In this document: piece by piece, positions 42,211 to 50,609 of the stretch
Numbering within the stretch: the stretch's first letter is position 1
Layout of the letters: each line of letters starts with the position of its first letter
From: an uncultured Oscillospiraceae bacterium
GTDB taxonomy: Bacteria; Bacillota; Clostridia; Oscillospirales; Oscillospiraceae
NCBI GenBank assembly: GCA_934659425.1
Contig: CAKUHU010000002.1
Span: 62,001-126,000 of the forward strand
DNA length: 64,000 nt
Reading direction: 5' to 3'
Made by a program: the position numbers and the translations under genes
The notes under the pieces: generated by a model
Database searches by the model: none
Told to the model about the DNA's origin: nothing
The model's input: only the letters and a program-made list of their open reading frames with translations

Positions 42211-43074
42211 GTGGAGGAGATCCGTATTTCCCGGGAAGAGGATCTGCCGCAGCTTCGAGCGCTGTGGCAGATGGCCTTTGGGGATGGGGAGGAATTTTTA
42301 GAGCTGTTTTTTCGTGGATATGATTGCCCTGAGCGGACGCTGGTGCTGTGTGAGGGCGGCCGGGTCATGACGATGCTGTTTTTGCTGCCTACCACGCTTG
42401 TGGATGGGAAAGGCGGCTTCATGCCGATGCCCTATGTCTATGCGCTTGCGACACACAGGGAAGCCCGGGGAAAGGGCTGCGCCCGGCGGCTCTTGGGTTT
42501 TGCCGGGCGATGGGCCAGACAGATGGGGGCAGAGGGGATCTCCACAGTTCCCGCTGAGCCCAGCCTTCACAAATTTTTTGCCTCAGCAGGCTTCCGGGAG
42601 GGGTTTTCTTCCCGAAAAATAGCGCTGTGTTGGGAGGAACTGTCTCAAGGGGAAATAGAGGGCAGCATTGTCCCTGTAGATGCTCGTAGCTATAATCTCC
42701 TGCGGGAGGAACTTCTGCGGGAGATTCCACATGTGGCCTATCCGGACCAGCTGGTGGAGCTGCAGAGGGGGATGTCCCGGCAGACAGGGGCGGATTTATA
42801 CCGTATTTATGCCGCCGGCCAGCAAGGCTGTGCCGCCGCCGAGCGGGGGGAGGAAGATACCGTGGTGGCAAAGGAACTCCTGTGTCCCGGGGGGATGATG
42901 GCGAGTGCCCAAAGGCTGCTGGCCCGGGCGCTCCCTGCCGCCCGTTATCAGTTCCGGACTCCTGCGGCGCAAGGGGATGCTGGCTGGCACTTTGGAATGG
43001 TGCGGGGATTTTGTGATAAGGGACAGCGGATATTTGACGGCGGCGGAGCCTATATGGGCCTGGCGTTTGATTGA
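42211..43074 (+). CDS. GNAT-family N-acetyltransferase
   Basis: A 287-residue acetyl-CoA-dependent transferase. The N-terminal GNAT domain (residues about 1-140) starts IRISREEDLPQLRALWQMAF and has the acetyl-CoA loop ALATHREARGKGCARRLLGF (the R-x-x-G-x-A pattern appears as R-G-K-G-C-A). The C-terminal half is a second helical-beta region of unclear function. GTG at 42211 follows AAAGGATG at eight bases; an earlier TTG at 42181 lacks a site. It lies 41 bases after the DUF2156 gene, another GNAT-fold enzyme, so both may act in one modification pathway. Confidence 0.85.
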   Translation: MEEIRISREEDLPQLRALWQMAFGDGEEFLELFFRGYDCPERTLVLCEGGRVMTMLFLLPTTLVDGKGGFMPMPYVYALATHREARGKGCARRLLGFAGRWARQMGAEGISTVPAEPSLHKFFASAGFREGFSSRKIALCWEELSQGEIEGSIVPVDARSYNLLREELLREIPHVAYPDQLVELQRGMSRQTGADLYRIYAAGQQGCAAAERGEEDTVVAKELLCPGGMMASAQRLLARALPAARYQFRTPAAQGDAGWHFGMVRGFCDKGQRIFDGGGAYMGLAFD

Positions 43075-43233
43075 CGGAAATAGAGGAGCTGGCTGACGGC
43101 GGCGGAGCCCTTGAATCGATGAATTGGCGATTTCTTTTTTGAGATTTATGTGGTATACTAAAAAATAATACAATATGGATTTCATAATATATACGATGTA
43201 AGTGATAAATTTACTTAAAGGAGGACAAGTAAG

Positions 43234-43836
43234 ATGAAAGAGACCTACATTACGATCGGACGTCAGTTTGGCAGTGGAGGCCGGGAGATCGGCAAGAAGG
43301 TGGCAGAGGCCTTGGGTATCCCCTACTTTGACAAGGAGCTGCTGGCAGTGGCGGCGAAAGAGAGCGGCCTGAGCCATGAGTTTCTCCAAAACTACGATGA
43401 AAAGCCCACAAATAGTTTTCTCTATTCCCTGGTCATGGGACAACAGAATTTGGTCCCCGGTTTCCAGGGGGCAACAGTGGAGCAGTTGGCCGCCAACGCC
43501 CAGAGGGAGGCGGTGCTGTCGGTGGCCGAGAAGGGCAGCTGTGTGATCGTGGGCCGCTGTGCCGACTATATTCTTCGGGATAAACCCGGACTGGTACGGG
43601 TATTCATTTGCGCGGACTGGGAGGCCCGAATCGAACGGGTATGCCGCCGGGATGGGCTCAGCGAGAAAAATGCGGAGGAGACGCTCCGCAGGATGGACCG
43701 GACCCGGACGTCCTACTATAGCTTCCATACAGACCGGAAATGGGGGGCAGCCGAGACCTACGATCTTTGCATCAACTCCTCCCGGTGGGGCGTGGATGCC
43801 GCGGCGGAGCTGATCCTGGGGCTGTGCCGGGGATAA
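43234..43836 (+). CDS. Cytidylate-kinase-like P-loop protein
   Basis: A 200-residue member of the cytidylate-kinase-like family (Pfam Cytidylate_kin2). The variant P-loop GRQFGSGGREIGKKVAEALG lies at residues 8-27. FDKELLAVAAKESGLSHEFL and GRCADYILRDKPGLVRVFIC follow the NMP-kinase order, with a LID region at RRDGLSEKNAEETLRRMDRT. It differs from housekeeping Cmk, so its substrate is unknown. ATG at 43234 follows AAAGGAGGAC. The sensor kinase gene follows at 24 bases, so it may share the transcript with the two-component pair. Confidence 0.83.
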   Translation: MKETYITIGRQFGSGGREIGKKVAEALGIPYFDKELLAVAAKESGLSHEFLQNYDEKPTNSFLYSLVMGQQNLVPGFQGATVEQLAANAQREAVLSVAEKGSCVIVGRCADYILRDKPGLVRVFICADWEARIERVCRRDGLSEKNAEETLRRMDRTRTSYYSFHTDRKWGAAETYDLCINSSRWGVDAAAELILGLCRG

Positions 43837-43859
43837 TAGAGGGGAGAACAGGGAATGGC

Positions 43860-45017
43860 ATGAGTACGCTGAGACGGTGGGGAGAGGCGGTCATCAAAAA
43901 TTTGCCGGCGATACTGAAAAACCTGGCGATGACAGTATTGGTGATGATGGCGGCCTCTAAGATCTGCAGTGTTTTGATTCAGCACACCGGCGAGGAGAAC
44001 AATTCAAGCTTGGTATACGTGCTGGCGGTGATGCTCATTGCCGTGTTTACCCCGGGGTATTTTTACGCGATGGGCGCCGCGCTGGTGGCGGGTTTTTGTA
44101 CCAACTACTATTTCATGTATCCCTACGCCGAATTCTCCCTGGAGCTTTCCGGCTATCCGGTGACCATGCTGAGCATGCTGGCCATCTCTGTGCTGGTGTG
44201 TACGTTTACCGCCAGGCTGAAGATCCTGGCGGAAGATGCGGCCCAGCGGGAGAGAAATACCCGTGCCCTCTATGAGCTCAATGAACAGCTGAACAAAGAA
44301 AAAACTGCCATCCAGCTGGAAAAGGACCGAGAGGCCATCCGCAGCAGTATTCTCCGGGCGGTATCTCACGACCTGCGCACACCGCTGACCGCTATTTCGG
44401 GTGCTGCCGCTGTGCTCTTGGAAGGGGAGGGGTACAGCGAGCGGGACCTGTCCTTGCTGATGGATATCAAAAACGACGCCGATGCCTTGATTACCATGGT
44501 GGAAAACCTGCTGTCAGTGACCCGGCTTCAGATGGATGGCGCTTCCATCAAAAAGCAGCCGGAGCTGCTGGAGGAGGTGGCGGGAGATGCGGTCATTGGA
44601 ATACGCCGCCGTTTTCCGGAGGCCAAGGTGGAAATGGTGCTGCCCGACAGTGTGCTGGTAGTACCCATGGCACCTGTGCTGATCCGCCAGGTCATATTCA
44701 ACCTGCTGGAGAATGCTGTGCGGCATTCGGGCGCCCCTGAGACCGTGACATTGATCATCTCGCAGAGAGAAGATCAGGCGGTGGTTGAGGTATCTGACCG
44801 GGGAAAAGGCCTGACGAAAGAGGTGCTTGCAGCGGTGGCGGAGGGGAAGGATCTTCCTGCCTCCACTGCTGGAGACGCATCTCGGGGAATGGGCATTGGC
44901 CTGGCCGTGTGTCGAAATATTATCGCGGCCCATGGAGGAAGGTTTGAAGCGGAGAATATGCAGAATGGCGGAGCAGTATTTCGCTTTTGCCTTCCTCTGG
45001 AAGTGGAGGAAACATAG
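43860..45017 (+). CDS. KdpD-like sensor histidine kinase (DUF4118, short form)
   Basis: Membrane sensor of 385 residues. Residues about 20-120 form a DUF4118 four-helix membrane domain as in KdpD. Then comes a coiled linker (ERNTRALYELNEQLNKEKTA), the H box SHDLRTPLTAISGAAAVLLE with the phospho-accepting His, the N box NLLENAVRHSG, and the G boxes SDRGKGL and GMGIGLAVCR. It lacks the large N-terminal KdpD/USP region. No kdpFABC genes lie in the window, so its target may not be potassium uptake. Its TAG shares one base with the GTG of the response regulator. Confidence 0.9.
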   Translation: MSTLRRWGEAVIKNLPAILKNLAMTVLVMMAASKICSVLIQHTGEENNSSLVYVLAVMLIAVFTPGYFYAMGAALVAGFCTNYYFMYPYAEFSLELSGYPVTMLSMLAISVLVCTFTARLKILAEDAAQRERNTRALYELNEQLNKEKTAIQLEKDREAIRSSILRAVSHDLRTPLTAISGAAAVLLEGEGYSERDLSLLMDIKNDADALITMVENLLSVTRLQMDGASIKKQPELLEEVAGDAVIGIRRRFPEAKVEMVLPDSVLVVPMAPVLIRQVIFNLLENAVRHSGAPETVTLIISQREDQAVVEVSDRGKGLTKEVLAAVAEGKDLPASTAGDASRGMGIGLAVCRNIIAAHGGRFEAENMQNGGAVFRFCLPLEVEET

Positions 45018-45727
45018 TGGACGAAATTTTGATTTTGGTGGTGGAAGATGAGCACACCATCAGCAACTTTATTTGCCGGGCACTGGTGTCTTCTGGCTAT
45101 AAGGTCTTGACCGCCGCCAGCGGCCAAGAGGCATTGACCCTCTTTTTCTCCCATCGGCCCGATATGGTGCTTCTGGATCTGGGCCTTCCGGACATGGATG
45201 GGCTGGAGGTATTGGAGCAGATCCGTGCTGATGTCCAGGAGGAGGCCCCAGTCATCATCCTCACCGCCCGGGACCGGGAGAGTGAAAAGGTGAAGGCCCT
45301 GGATATGGGAGCCAACGATTATATCGTCAAGCCCTTTGGCGTGCCCGAGATGCTGGCACGCATCCGGGCCACCCTTCGGCATGCCAAGCGGGTGAAGGAG
45401 GCCATCCAGGGAGAACGGCGGGAGCGCTACCAGGTGGGAGATCTGGTGGTGGATACTGCCAGCCATCAAGTATTTGCGGCGGGGCAGGAGATCCATCTGA
45501 CGCAAAACGAGTTCAAGATCGTGGAGTTGCTCTGCATTCACGCGGGAAAGGTGCTCACCTATGACTATCTTCTCAAGCAGGTCTGGGGGCCCTATACCGC
45601 GGGAGGGAATCAGATCTTGCGGGTGAATATGGCCAATATCCGGCGGAAGCTGGGGGAAAATCCATCAGAGCCCAAGTATATCCTGACGGAGCTGGGCGTG
45701 GGCTACCGGCTTTTGGATGAGGGATAG
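45017..45727 (+). CDS. KdpE-like OmpR-family response regulator
   Basis: A 236-residue transcription regulator. The receiver (residues 1-120) has the acidic pocket VVEDEHTISNF, the phospho-accepting Asp in MVLLDLGLPDMDG, the Thr in VIILTARDRESEKVKALDMG, and the Lys in DYIVKPFG. The C-terminal winged helix has VDTASHQVFAAGQEIHLTQN, EFKIVELLCIHAGKVLTYDY and RRKLGENPSEPKYILTELGV. The GTG at 45017 overlaps the kinase stop (TAGTG) and follows GGAGGAAA. It pairs with the upstream kinase; target genes are unknown. Confidence 0.92.
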   Translation: MDEILILVVEDEHTISNFICRALVSSGYKVLTAASGQEALTLFFSHRPDMVLLDLGLPDMDGLEVLEQIRADVQEEAPVIILTARDRESEKVKALDMGANDYIVKPFGVPEMLARIRATLRHAKRVKEAIQGERRERYQVGDLVVDTASHQVFAAGQEIHLTQNEFKIVELLCIHAGKVLTYDYLLKQVWGPYTAGGNQILRVNMANIRRKLGENPSEPKYILTELGVGYRLLDEG

Positions 45728-45740
45728 AATTCAGAGGATA

Positions 45741-45775
45741 AAGGGGACGGTGTATATAGCCACCGCCCCCTTTTT
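45741..45775 (+). terminator. Terminator after the two-component operon
   Basis: GGGGACGGTG and CACCGCCCCC form a stem with one mismatch around TATATAGC, followed by five T. Confidence 0.85.
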
Positions 45776-45912
45776 ATTTGCGGCAGCTGCCTTTGCGGTT
45801 CTTTAACGTCATCGGCTGGTCCATTTACGCCAAATTAACGGCCTTTCGGATTATGATGATAACACAAAGAGGGAGACCTCATTGATCGTATCCTGAAAGG
45901 AGCAGTGGAAAG

Positions 45913-46443
45913 ATGGAAGAGATTTTGAAGACACAGTTGGAGCCCGGCGAGCGGATTTTGTGGCTGGGCCATCCCGTAAAAGGTGGGCTGGACCAAAAGA
46001 ATGTGCTCGTCCGTTGGATTATTTTTGCGGTAAGTTTGGCAATTGCGGCGGGTTTGATTGTCTTTACGATGGGGTTAGACGATTTTGCGGAGTTGGGAGT
46101 TGCCACAGCCAGCGTCGTGGCGGTGCTGCCCTTCCTATATGCTGTTCAACCCATCCTGGATCAGCATATGCTGGAAAAGGAGACCGTCTATGCCATTACT
46201 GATCAGCGAGTCATTTCCGTAGTGAACGATACCGTGCGTTTCCTGCCCAAGGAAAACCTGGAGTGGAAGGTTTCCGCCCGAGAGGGCGGCGTCGGTTCCA
46301 TCCGGTTGGGCGGGGCGCTCTATAATAAGAAGAAGAACGACCAGATCGATGCGGTGACGGGCATTGCTGTCAACAAGGAGCGGCCCGCAGGTATGGTGCT
46401 CTATCGAATCGACCAAGTGGATACTGTCTGTGGACTGCTTTGA
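45913..46443 (+). CDS. PH-like-domain membrane protein of unknown function
   Basis: A 176-residue protein. It opens with QLEPGERILWLGHPVKGGLD, the usual start of bacterial PH-domain membrane proteins. Two hydrophobic helices follow (about 34-53 and 62-80). A beta-rich part then has VYAITDQRVISVVNDTVRFL and IRLGGALYNKKKNDQIDAVT, the bPH pattern of a T-x-x-R-V strand. ATG at 45913 follows AAAGGAG. It is flanked by terminators, so it is monocistronic. No function can be assigned. Confidence 0.65.
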   Translation: MEEILKTQLEPGERILWLGHPVKGGLDQKNVLVRWIIFAVSLAIAAGLIVFTMGLDDFAELGVATASVVAVLPFLYAVQPILDQHMLEKETVYAITDQRVISVVNDTVRFLPKENLEWKVSAREGGVGSIRLGGALYNKKKNDQIDAVTGIAVNKERPAGMVLYRIDQVDTVCGLL

Positions 46444-46498
46444 GAAAAGTCGGCCTTCTAAACTTTGATACCATTGACTTTCTCACAATCCTCTCTTG

Positions 46499-46541
46499 AT
46501 GAACTGCACCCGCCGGTTTCTCGGCGGGTGCAGTTCATTTT
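46499..46541. terminator. Terminator after the PH-like gene
   Basis: ATGAACTGCACCCGCCG and its exact complement form a 17-pair stem with a GTTTCT loop, followed by TTTTA. Confidence 0.88.
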
Positions 46542-46652
46542 ACGTGTTTTTAAAAAGTCCACAACATGCAAAAAATGATGTATTCAAAAATTTTTGTATG
46601 TATACAGGGAAACGGGAAAAAAGCTTTGTGAAAAATGGAGAGAGAATAGGGG

Positions 46653-46681
46653 TTGCGTTTTTTGCGCAAGCAACGTATAAT
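46653..46681 (+). promoter_or_regulatory. Promoter of the amino-acid ABC transporter operon
   Basis: TTGCGT (46653-46658), a 17-base spacer and TATAAT (46676-46681). The spacer holds TTGCG...CGCAA arms that could be an operator. Confidence 0.78.
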
Positions 46682-46719
46682 TATGCATATCCTGAAACGG
46701 GAAAAGGAGAGAATGAAAA

Positions 46720-47619
46720 ATGAAAAGCATTCAGAAAATGATGGGTCTGGCTCTGTCCACGGCCTTGACCGTATCCCTGCTGGCCTCCTGCGGCGGCGGG
46801 ACCACTACCACTGAGAGCACTGCCCCATCTCAATCCAGCGAGGGCAGCGAGGCGATTTCGGTATACACCAATGCCTATTTTGCTCCCTTTGAGTATTACG
46901 ATGGCACTGATATTGTGGGAGTGGATGTGGACATCATGAATTTGGTGGGCCAAAAGCTGAATCGGGAGGTCAACTACACCAACGTAGAGTTTGGCGTTAT
47001 CATTGATACCGTTGCATCCGGCAAGCTGGCCGATGTGGGCGCGGCGGGTATCACCATCACTGAGGCACGGCAGGAGCTTGTGGACTTCTCTACTCCGTAC
47101 TTCACTTCTGTGCAGTACGTGATTTACCCTGCCGGTGCCATGACTCCCGATGGCACTGACGGAGATGTGAATTATATTCTCTGGGACTCCCTGGTCGGCA
47201 AGAAGATTGGCGTGCAGGCGGACACTACCGGTGACATCTATGTGGACGGCGAAATCAACGCCACTGAAGCGGACACGGATTACGGATATGACGGCGTGCT
47301 TTATGGCTCCGGTGCCTCTGAGACTCGGTACGACAGCGCCCAGCTGGCAGCAGATGCCGTGGGTGCGGGGCAGGTGGACGTAGTGGTCGTCGATTATTTG
47401 CCTGCCTCTTACATCGTAGAGAAGAACAGCGGCTATGAGTGTGCGGCCCTTTATTATGCCGGCAGTGAGGGTGAAGATCCCACGCCCACCCAAGAGCAGT
47501 ACGCCATCTGTGTCACCAAGGGCCAGGATGAGCTGCTGGCAGCCATCAATGAGGTGCTCTCCGAACTGGGTGAGGACGGCATCAACGACCTGGTAATGAA
47601 GCACATGGGTTTGGAGTAA
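46720..47619 (+). CDS. Amino-acid ABC transporter, substrate-binding lipoprotein
   Basis: Extracellular receptor of 299 residues anchored by lipid. The lipobox LLASC lies at about residues 20-24, followed by a Gly/Thr/Ser-rich linker. The family 3 solute-binding fold shows YTNAYFAPFEYYDGTDIVGV, DVDIMNLVGQKLNREVNYTN and ITITEARQELVDFSTPYFTS (family signature), with VVVDYLPASYIVEK later. Polar or basic/sulfur amino acids are typical ligands; the exact one is unknown. ATG follows AAAGGAGAG. Permease and ATPase genes follow. Confidence 0.92.
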   Translation: MKSIQKMMGLALSTALTVSLLASCGGGTTTTESTAPSQSSEGSEAISVYTNAYFAPFEYYDGTDIVGVDVDIMNLVGQKLNREVNYTNVEFGVIIDTVASGKLADVGAAGITITEARQELVDFSTPYFTSVQYVIYPAGAMTPDGTDGDVNYILWDSLVGKKIGVQADTTGDIYVDGEINATEADTDYGYDGVLYGSGASETRYDSAQLAADAVGAGQVDVVVVDYLPASYIVEKNSGYECAALYYAGSEGEDPTPTQEQYAICVTKGQDELLAAINEVLSELGEDGINDLVMKHMGLE

Positions 47620-47711
47620 GCGCTTAAGAACATCAGCGCTCAGAGTGTTGTGCGGCGGAACGGGAAAGCCTGTTCCGCCGCATCACGCCGCATAGGAAAG
47701 CGAGTGGACAT

Positions 47712-48407
47712 ATGAGCTTTGTGGAAAAATTTGTGCTGATCTTCACAAACGCCAAATATCTGGATAGCATGCTGACGGGACTGAAAATGACGCTTGCCAT
47801 TTCAGTAGGTGCTGCGGCGCTGGGGTTGGTGCTGGGAACCATTGTAGCGCTGGTGGGGCTGGCCAGCTCGAAAAACCCGTTGATGAAGCTGCCTAAACTG
47901 GTCTGTGCGGTCTATGTCACTGTGGTGCGGGGCACCCCTATGGCACTGCAGCTGTTCATTATGGCGTTTGTGGTTTTTGCCATTCGGGATTTCCCCCTGG
48001 TGGTCACGGCTATCATCGCCTTTGGGATAAACTCCGGGGCCTATGTATCGGAGAACATCCGGGGCGGTATCCTGTCGGTGGATGTGGGGCAGACGGAGGC
48101 GGGGCGGTCGTTGGGACTGTCGGCCGGGATGACCATGTGGTACATCGTTATTCCCCAGGCCATCAAAAATGTGATTCCCTCTATCGGAAATGAGTTGATC
48201 GCCCTAATCAAGGAGACCTCCATCGTCAGTATGATTGGTATGTATGACCTGACCGCCGCTGCCAAGAATCTGGGCAGCGGCCAGAATCTGGCCAACTACC
48301 TGGCTCCGATGACAGCGGCAGCCCTGTTTTACCTGGCGGTGGTGTACCTGCTCACATTCGTCATCAAGAAGATCGAGAGGAGGCTGCGTCAAAGTGATCG
48401 ACGTTAA
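47712..48407 (+). CDS. Amino-acid ABC transporter, permease
   Basis: A 231-residue inner-membrane subunit with five helices. It has the HisM-type opening [34 protein letters not shown], and the cytoplasmic EAA loop [20 protein letters not shown] that contacts the ATPase. A single permease gene suggests a homodimer. ATG at 47712 has AGGAAAG. Its end overlaps the ATPase start by 14 bases, so translation is coupled. Confidence 0.92.
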   Translation: MSFVEKFVLIFTNAKYLDSMLTGLKMTLAISVGAAALGLVLGTIVALVGLASSKNPLMKLPKLVCAVYVTVVRGTPMALQLFIMAFVVFAIRDFPLVVTAIIAFGINSGAYVSENIRGGILSVDVGQTEAGRSLGLSAGMTMWYIVIPQAIKNVIPSIGNELIALIKETSIVSMIGMYDLTAAAKNLGSGQNLANYLAPMTAAALFYLAVVYLLTFVIKKIERRLRQSDRR

Positions 48408-49116
48408 AGATTTGAGTAAATCCTTTGGCAGTCACCTGGTATTGGACGATATTTCAGAGCATATTTCTCCGGGGGAGAAGGTCGTTATCATTGGCCCCTC
48501 CGGCTCGGGTAAGTCTACGTTCCTGCGGTGCCTCAACCTGCTGGAGAAGCCCACTAAGGGCACCATTACCTTTGATGGTACGGTCATTACCGATCCCAAG
48601 GTGAATATTGATGTTGTTCGGCGGCAGATGGGGATGGTTTTCCAGCATTTCAATCTGTTTCCCAATATGACCATCCGGAAGAACATCACCTTGGCACCCG
48701 TGCGCACCGGATTGATGAAGCAGGAGGAGGCGGATGACACAGCGGCCGCCCTCTTGAAGCGGGTGGGGCTGGAGGAGAAGGCGGATGCCTATCCCGCCCA
48801 GCTCTCCGGAGGTCAAAAGCAGCGCATCGCCATCGTCCGGGCCCTGGCCATGAAGCCCAAGCTCATGCTCTTTGACGAGCCTACCTCCGCCCTGGACCCT
48901 GAGATGGTGGGGGAGGTGCTGGAGGTCATGAAGGAGCTGGCCCGAGAGGGGATGACTATGGTGGTGGTTACCCACGAGATGGGCTTTGCTCGGGAGGTGG
49001 GCACTCGGGTGCTCTTTATGGATGGGGGACACATCCTGGAGCAGAATACGCCCGCAGAGTTTTTTGCCAACCCCAAGGAGAAGCGGACCATCGAATTTTT
49101 GTCCAAGGTGCTGTGA
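48394..49116 (+). CDS. Amino-acid ABC transporter, ATP-binding protein
   Basis: A 240-residue ATPase of the GlnQ/HisP type. Walker [18 protein letters not shown] (residue about 33 on), Q-loop [13 protein letters not shown], signature [18 protein letters not shown], Walker [21 protein letters not shown], and switch His in [14 protein letters not shown]. It starts with GTG at 48394 inside the permease gene. It powers the importer formed with the two upstream products. Confidence 0.94.
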   Translation: MIDVKDLSKSFGSHLVLDDISEHISPGEKVVIIGPSGSGKSTFLRCLNLLEKPTKGTITFDGTVITDPKVNIDVVRRQMGMVFQHFNLFPNMTIRKNITLAPVRTGLMKQEEADDTAAALLKRVGLEEKADAYPAQLSGGQKQRIAIVRALAMKPKLMLFDEPTSALDPEMVGEVLEVMKELAREGMTMVVVTHEMGFAREVGTRVLFMDGGHILEQNTPAEFFANPKEKRTIEFLSKVL

Positions 49117-49190
49117 TAGGGCCTGGGAAAAAGATCAAAAGCCCCGGACCATTAGCGCCCCCTTTACAGGGGTAACAAGTGATTTCTGGG

Positions 49191-49235
49191 AAACCCCGGC
49201 AGGCATCGTATTTACGATGCCTGCCGGGGTTTTTC
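49191..49235. terminator. Terminator after the ABC operon
   Basis: AAACCCCGGCAGGCATCGTA and its exact complement form a 20-pair stem with a two-base loop and five T. Confidence 0.93.
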
Positions 49236-49240
49236 TGTGC

Positions 49241-49456
49241 CCTGGGGTTGCGGGGGGCCGGTGCTTTCACTACTTCTTCCACATCCTGCTGACCGCTGCC
49301 GACGTACCCAATGCCGTTGTAGTAGATTTCCACAGTCTGAGGCGTGAGTTTAGACCACGTTACCGCTTTCTCATGGCCCACGATCTTCTCGCAGTTTTTG
49401 CTTTTTAAGATCAGGTTTGACACTTCTTTCGATAATCGAAAAGTAACATAGTTATT
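49241..49456 (-). pseudogene. Remnant of a serine-recombinase C-terminus
   Basis: The minus strand reads EKIVGHEKAVTWSKLTPQTV followed by EIYYNGIGYVGS, which resembles the C-terminal (DUF4368-type) end of large serine recombinases: K-I-x-V-H-E-K-A-x-x-W-S-K, then V-E-I-Y-Y-N-G-I-G. Nothing of the catalytic or zinc-ribbon parts is present. There is a stop at 49459-49457 and no good start, so it is a decayed fragment. It lies at the left border of the LysR/PurA-like/ATP synthase block and suggests past integration there. The match is from memory. Confidence 0.55.
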
Positions 49457-49553
49457 TTAGATGTCGTTTTAGGAAATTAGAATACAGAAGAATCCTCCGT
49501 AAGAATGATAATCAGCAGAATGCAGATGCCGTCTCATGGACATGATGGACAAG

Positions 49554-50447
49554 TCACTCAGCTCCATTCAGCAGCATTTTTTTCAAGGCCTTCATAGCGC
49601 TGCTCTGCGGGCGGGAGGCATCCTCGATCAGACTGACGGACCGTTCCGGAACCGGTTCCACCAGCCGGATCTGCGTCACATGACCGTCAGCAATGGCAGG
49701 GGATGCCATGGGTTCCGGGTAAAAGCCGATGCCGAGATTGCTCTGCACCATGGGCAGCACCTGATCCATGGTGGCGGCCTCCATGTCCACATGGAAGGTG
49801 AGATCGTGCTTGAAAAACAGTTTTTGGTAAAAAGTAAAGGTGCTGGTCCCATTCCCCAGGCAAACAAAGGGGCAGGGCTCTACATCCTGAAGCCGCCGCA
49901 TCTCTGCGGACAGATACTGAAAATCCGAACCGCAGAGAAGAATTTCCCGGAAGGAGACCAGCGGGGTTTCATGCAGCGGTTTTTTGACCTGAAAAGGCGT
50001 TGTGACCACGGCGCAGTCCACTTGGCCGTGGAGCAGGGCCTTTACAGCCCAGGGGGTGGAATCGTTGGTGATGCGGAGATGAACGCCGGGATAGGACTTG
50101 TGAAATGCGGCAAGCCGTTCCAGCAGAAGCAGGTGCAGGGCGGTCTCGCTGGCGGCAATGGAGAGGTTGCCGGTTTCCAGGCTGCAATCCCCGCGGATCT
50201 CATTCTCGCCCAGCCGCAGCTGCTCAAACGCGGCGGCGGCCCGTCCATAAAGCCGCAGCCCCTCCGGCGTAAGGGAAATTCCGTGGTTGCTGCGGATAAA
50301 GAGCTTGCAGCCCAGGTCCTGTTCCAGATTGTTCATGCAGCGGGTGATATTGGGCTGGTTATTGCCCAATACCTCCGCAGCCTTTGTGAAGCTTTTATAC
50401 TGCGCCGCATAGTAAAAAATACGGTAATAGTCGTAAGGTACTGACAA
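49554..50447 (-). CDS. LysR-family transcriptional regulator
   Basis: A 297-residue regulator. Residues 1-60 are the LysR helix-turn-helix: YYRIFYYAAQYKSFTKAAEV, GNNQPNITRCMNNLEQDLGC and KLFIRSNHGISLTPEGLRLY. The rest is the two-lobed effector-binding domain (GNLSIAASETALHLLLLERL, GVHLRITNDSTPW, LGIGFYPEPMASPAIADGHV). It starts with TTG at 50447 after AGGGTGA. It is divergent from the purA-like/atp operon with a 162-base shared region, the classic LysR layout, so it probably controls that operon in response to an unknown small molecule. It is the only regulator in this block. Confidence 0.9.
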   Translation of the reverse strand: MSVPYDYYRIFYYAAQYKSFTKAAEVLGNNQPNITRCMNNLEQDLGCKLFIRSNHGISLTPEGLRLYGRAAAAFEQLRLGENEIRGDCSLETGNLSIAASETALHLLLLERLAAFHKSYPGVHLRITNDSTPWAVKALLHGQVDCAVVTTPFQVKKPLHETPLVSFREILLCGSDFQYLSAEMRRLQDVEPCPFVCLGNGTSTFTFYQKLFFKHDLTFHVDMEAATMDQVLPMVQSNLGIGFYPEPMASPAIADGHVTQIRLVEPVPERSVSLIEDASRPQSSAMKALKKMLLNGAE

Positions 50448-50502
50448 AATTTTTCACCCTTTGCCATACTATTTTTATATGTTAAATATATTAAAGATAC
50501 AT

Positions 50503-50531
50503 TTTACATCTTGCTGACAAGAAAGTATAAT
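50503..50531 (+). promoter_or_regulatory. Promoter of the purA-like/atp operon
   Basis: TTTACA (50503-50508), a 17-base spacer and TATAAT (50526-50531). Upstream, 50479-50503 has an A/T-rich dyad (ATGTTAAATATATT...ATACAT) at the right distance for a LysR activator. Confidence 0.75.
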
Positions 50532-50609
50532 ACGGATATTCTCAGAAAGCAACGAATTTTTCAATGAACAATCCCCCAAAATTCAAAAGGAAAAGGAGGG
50601 AACCCGATC

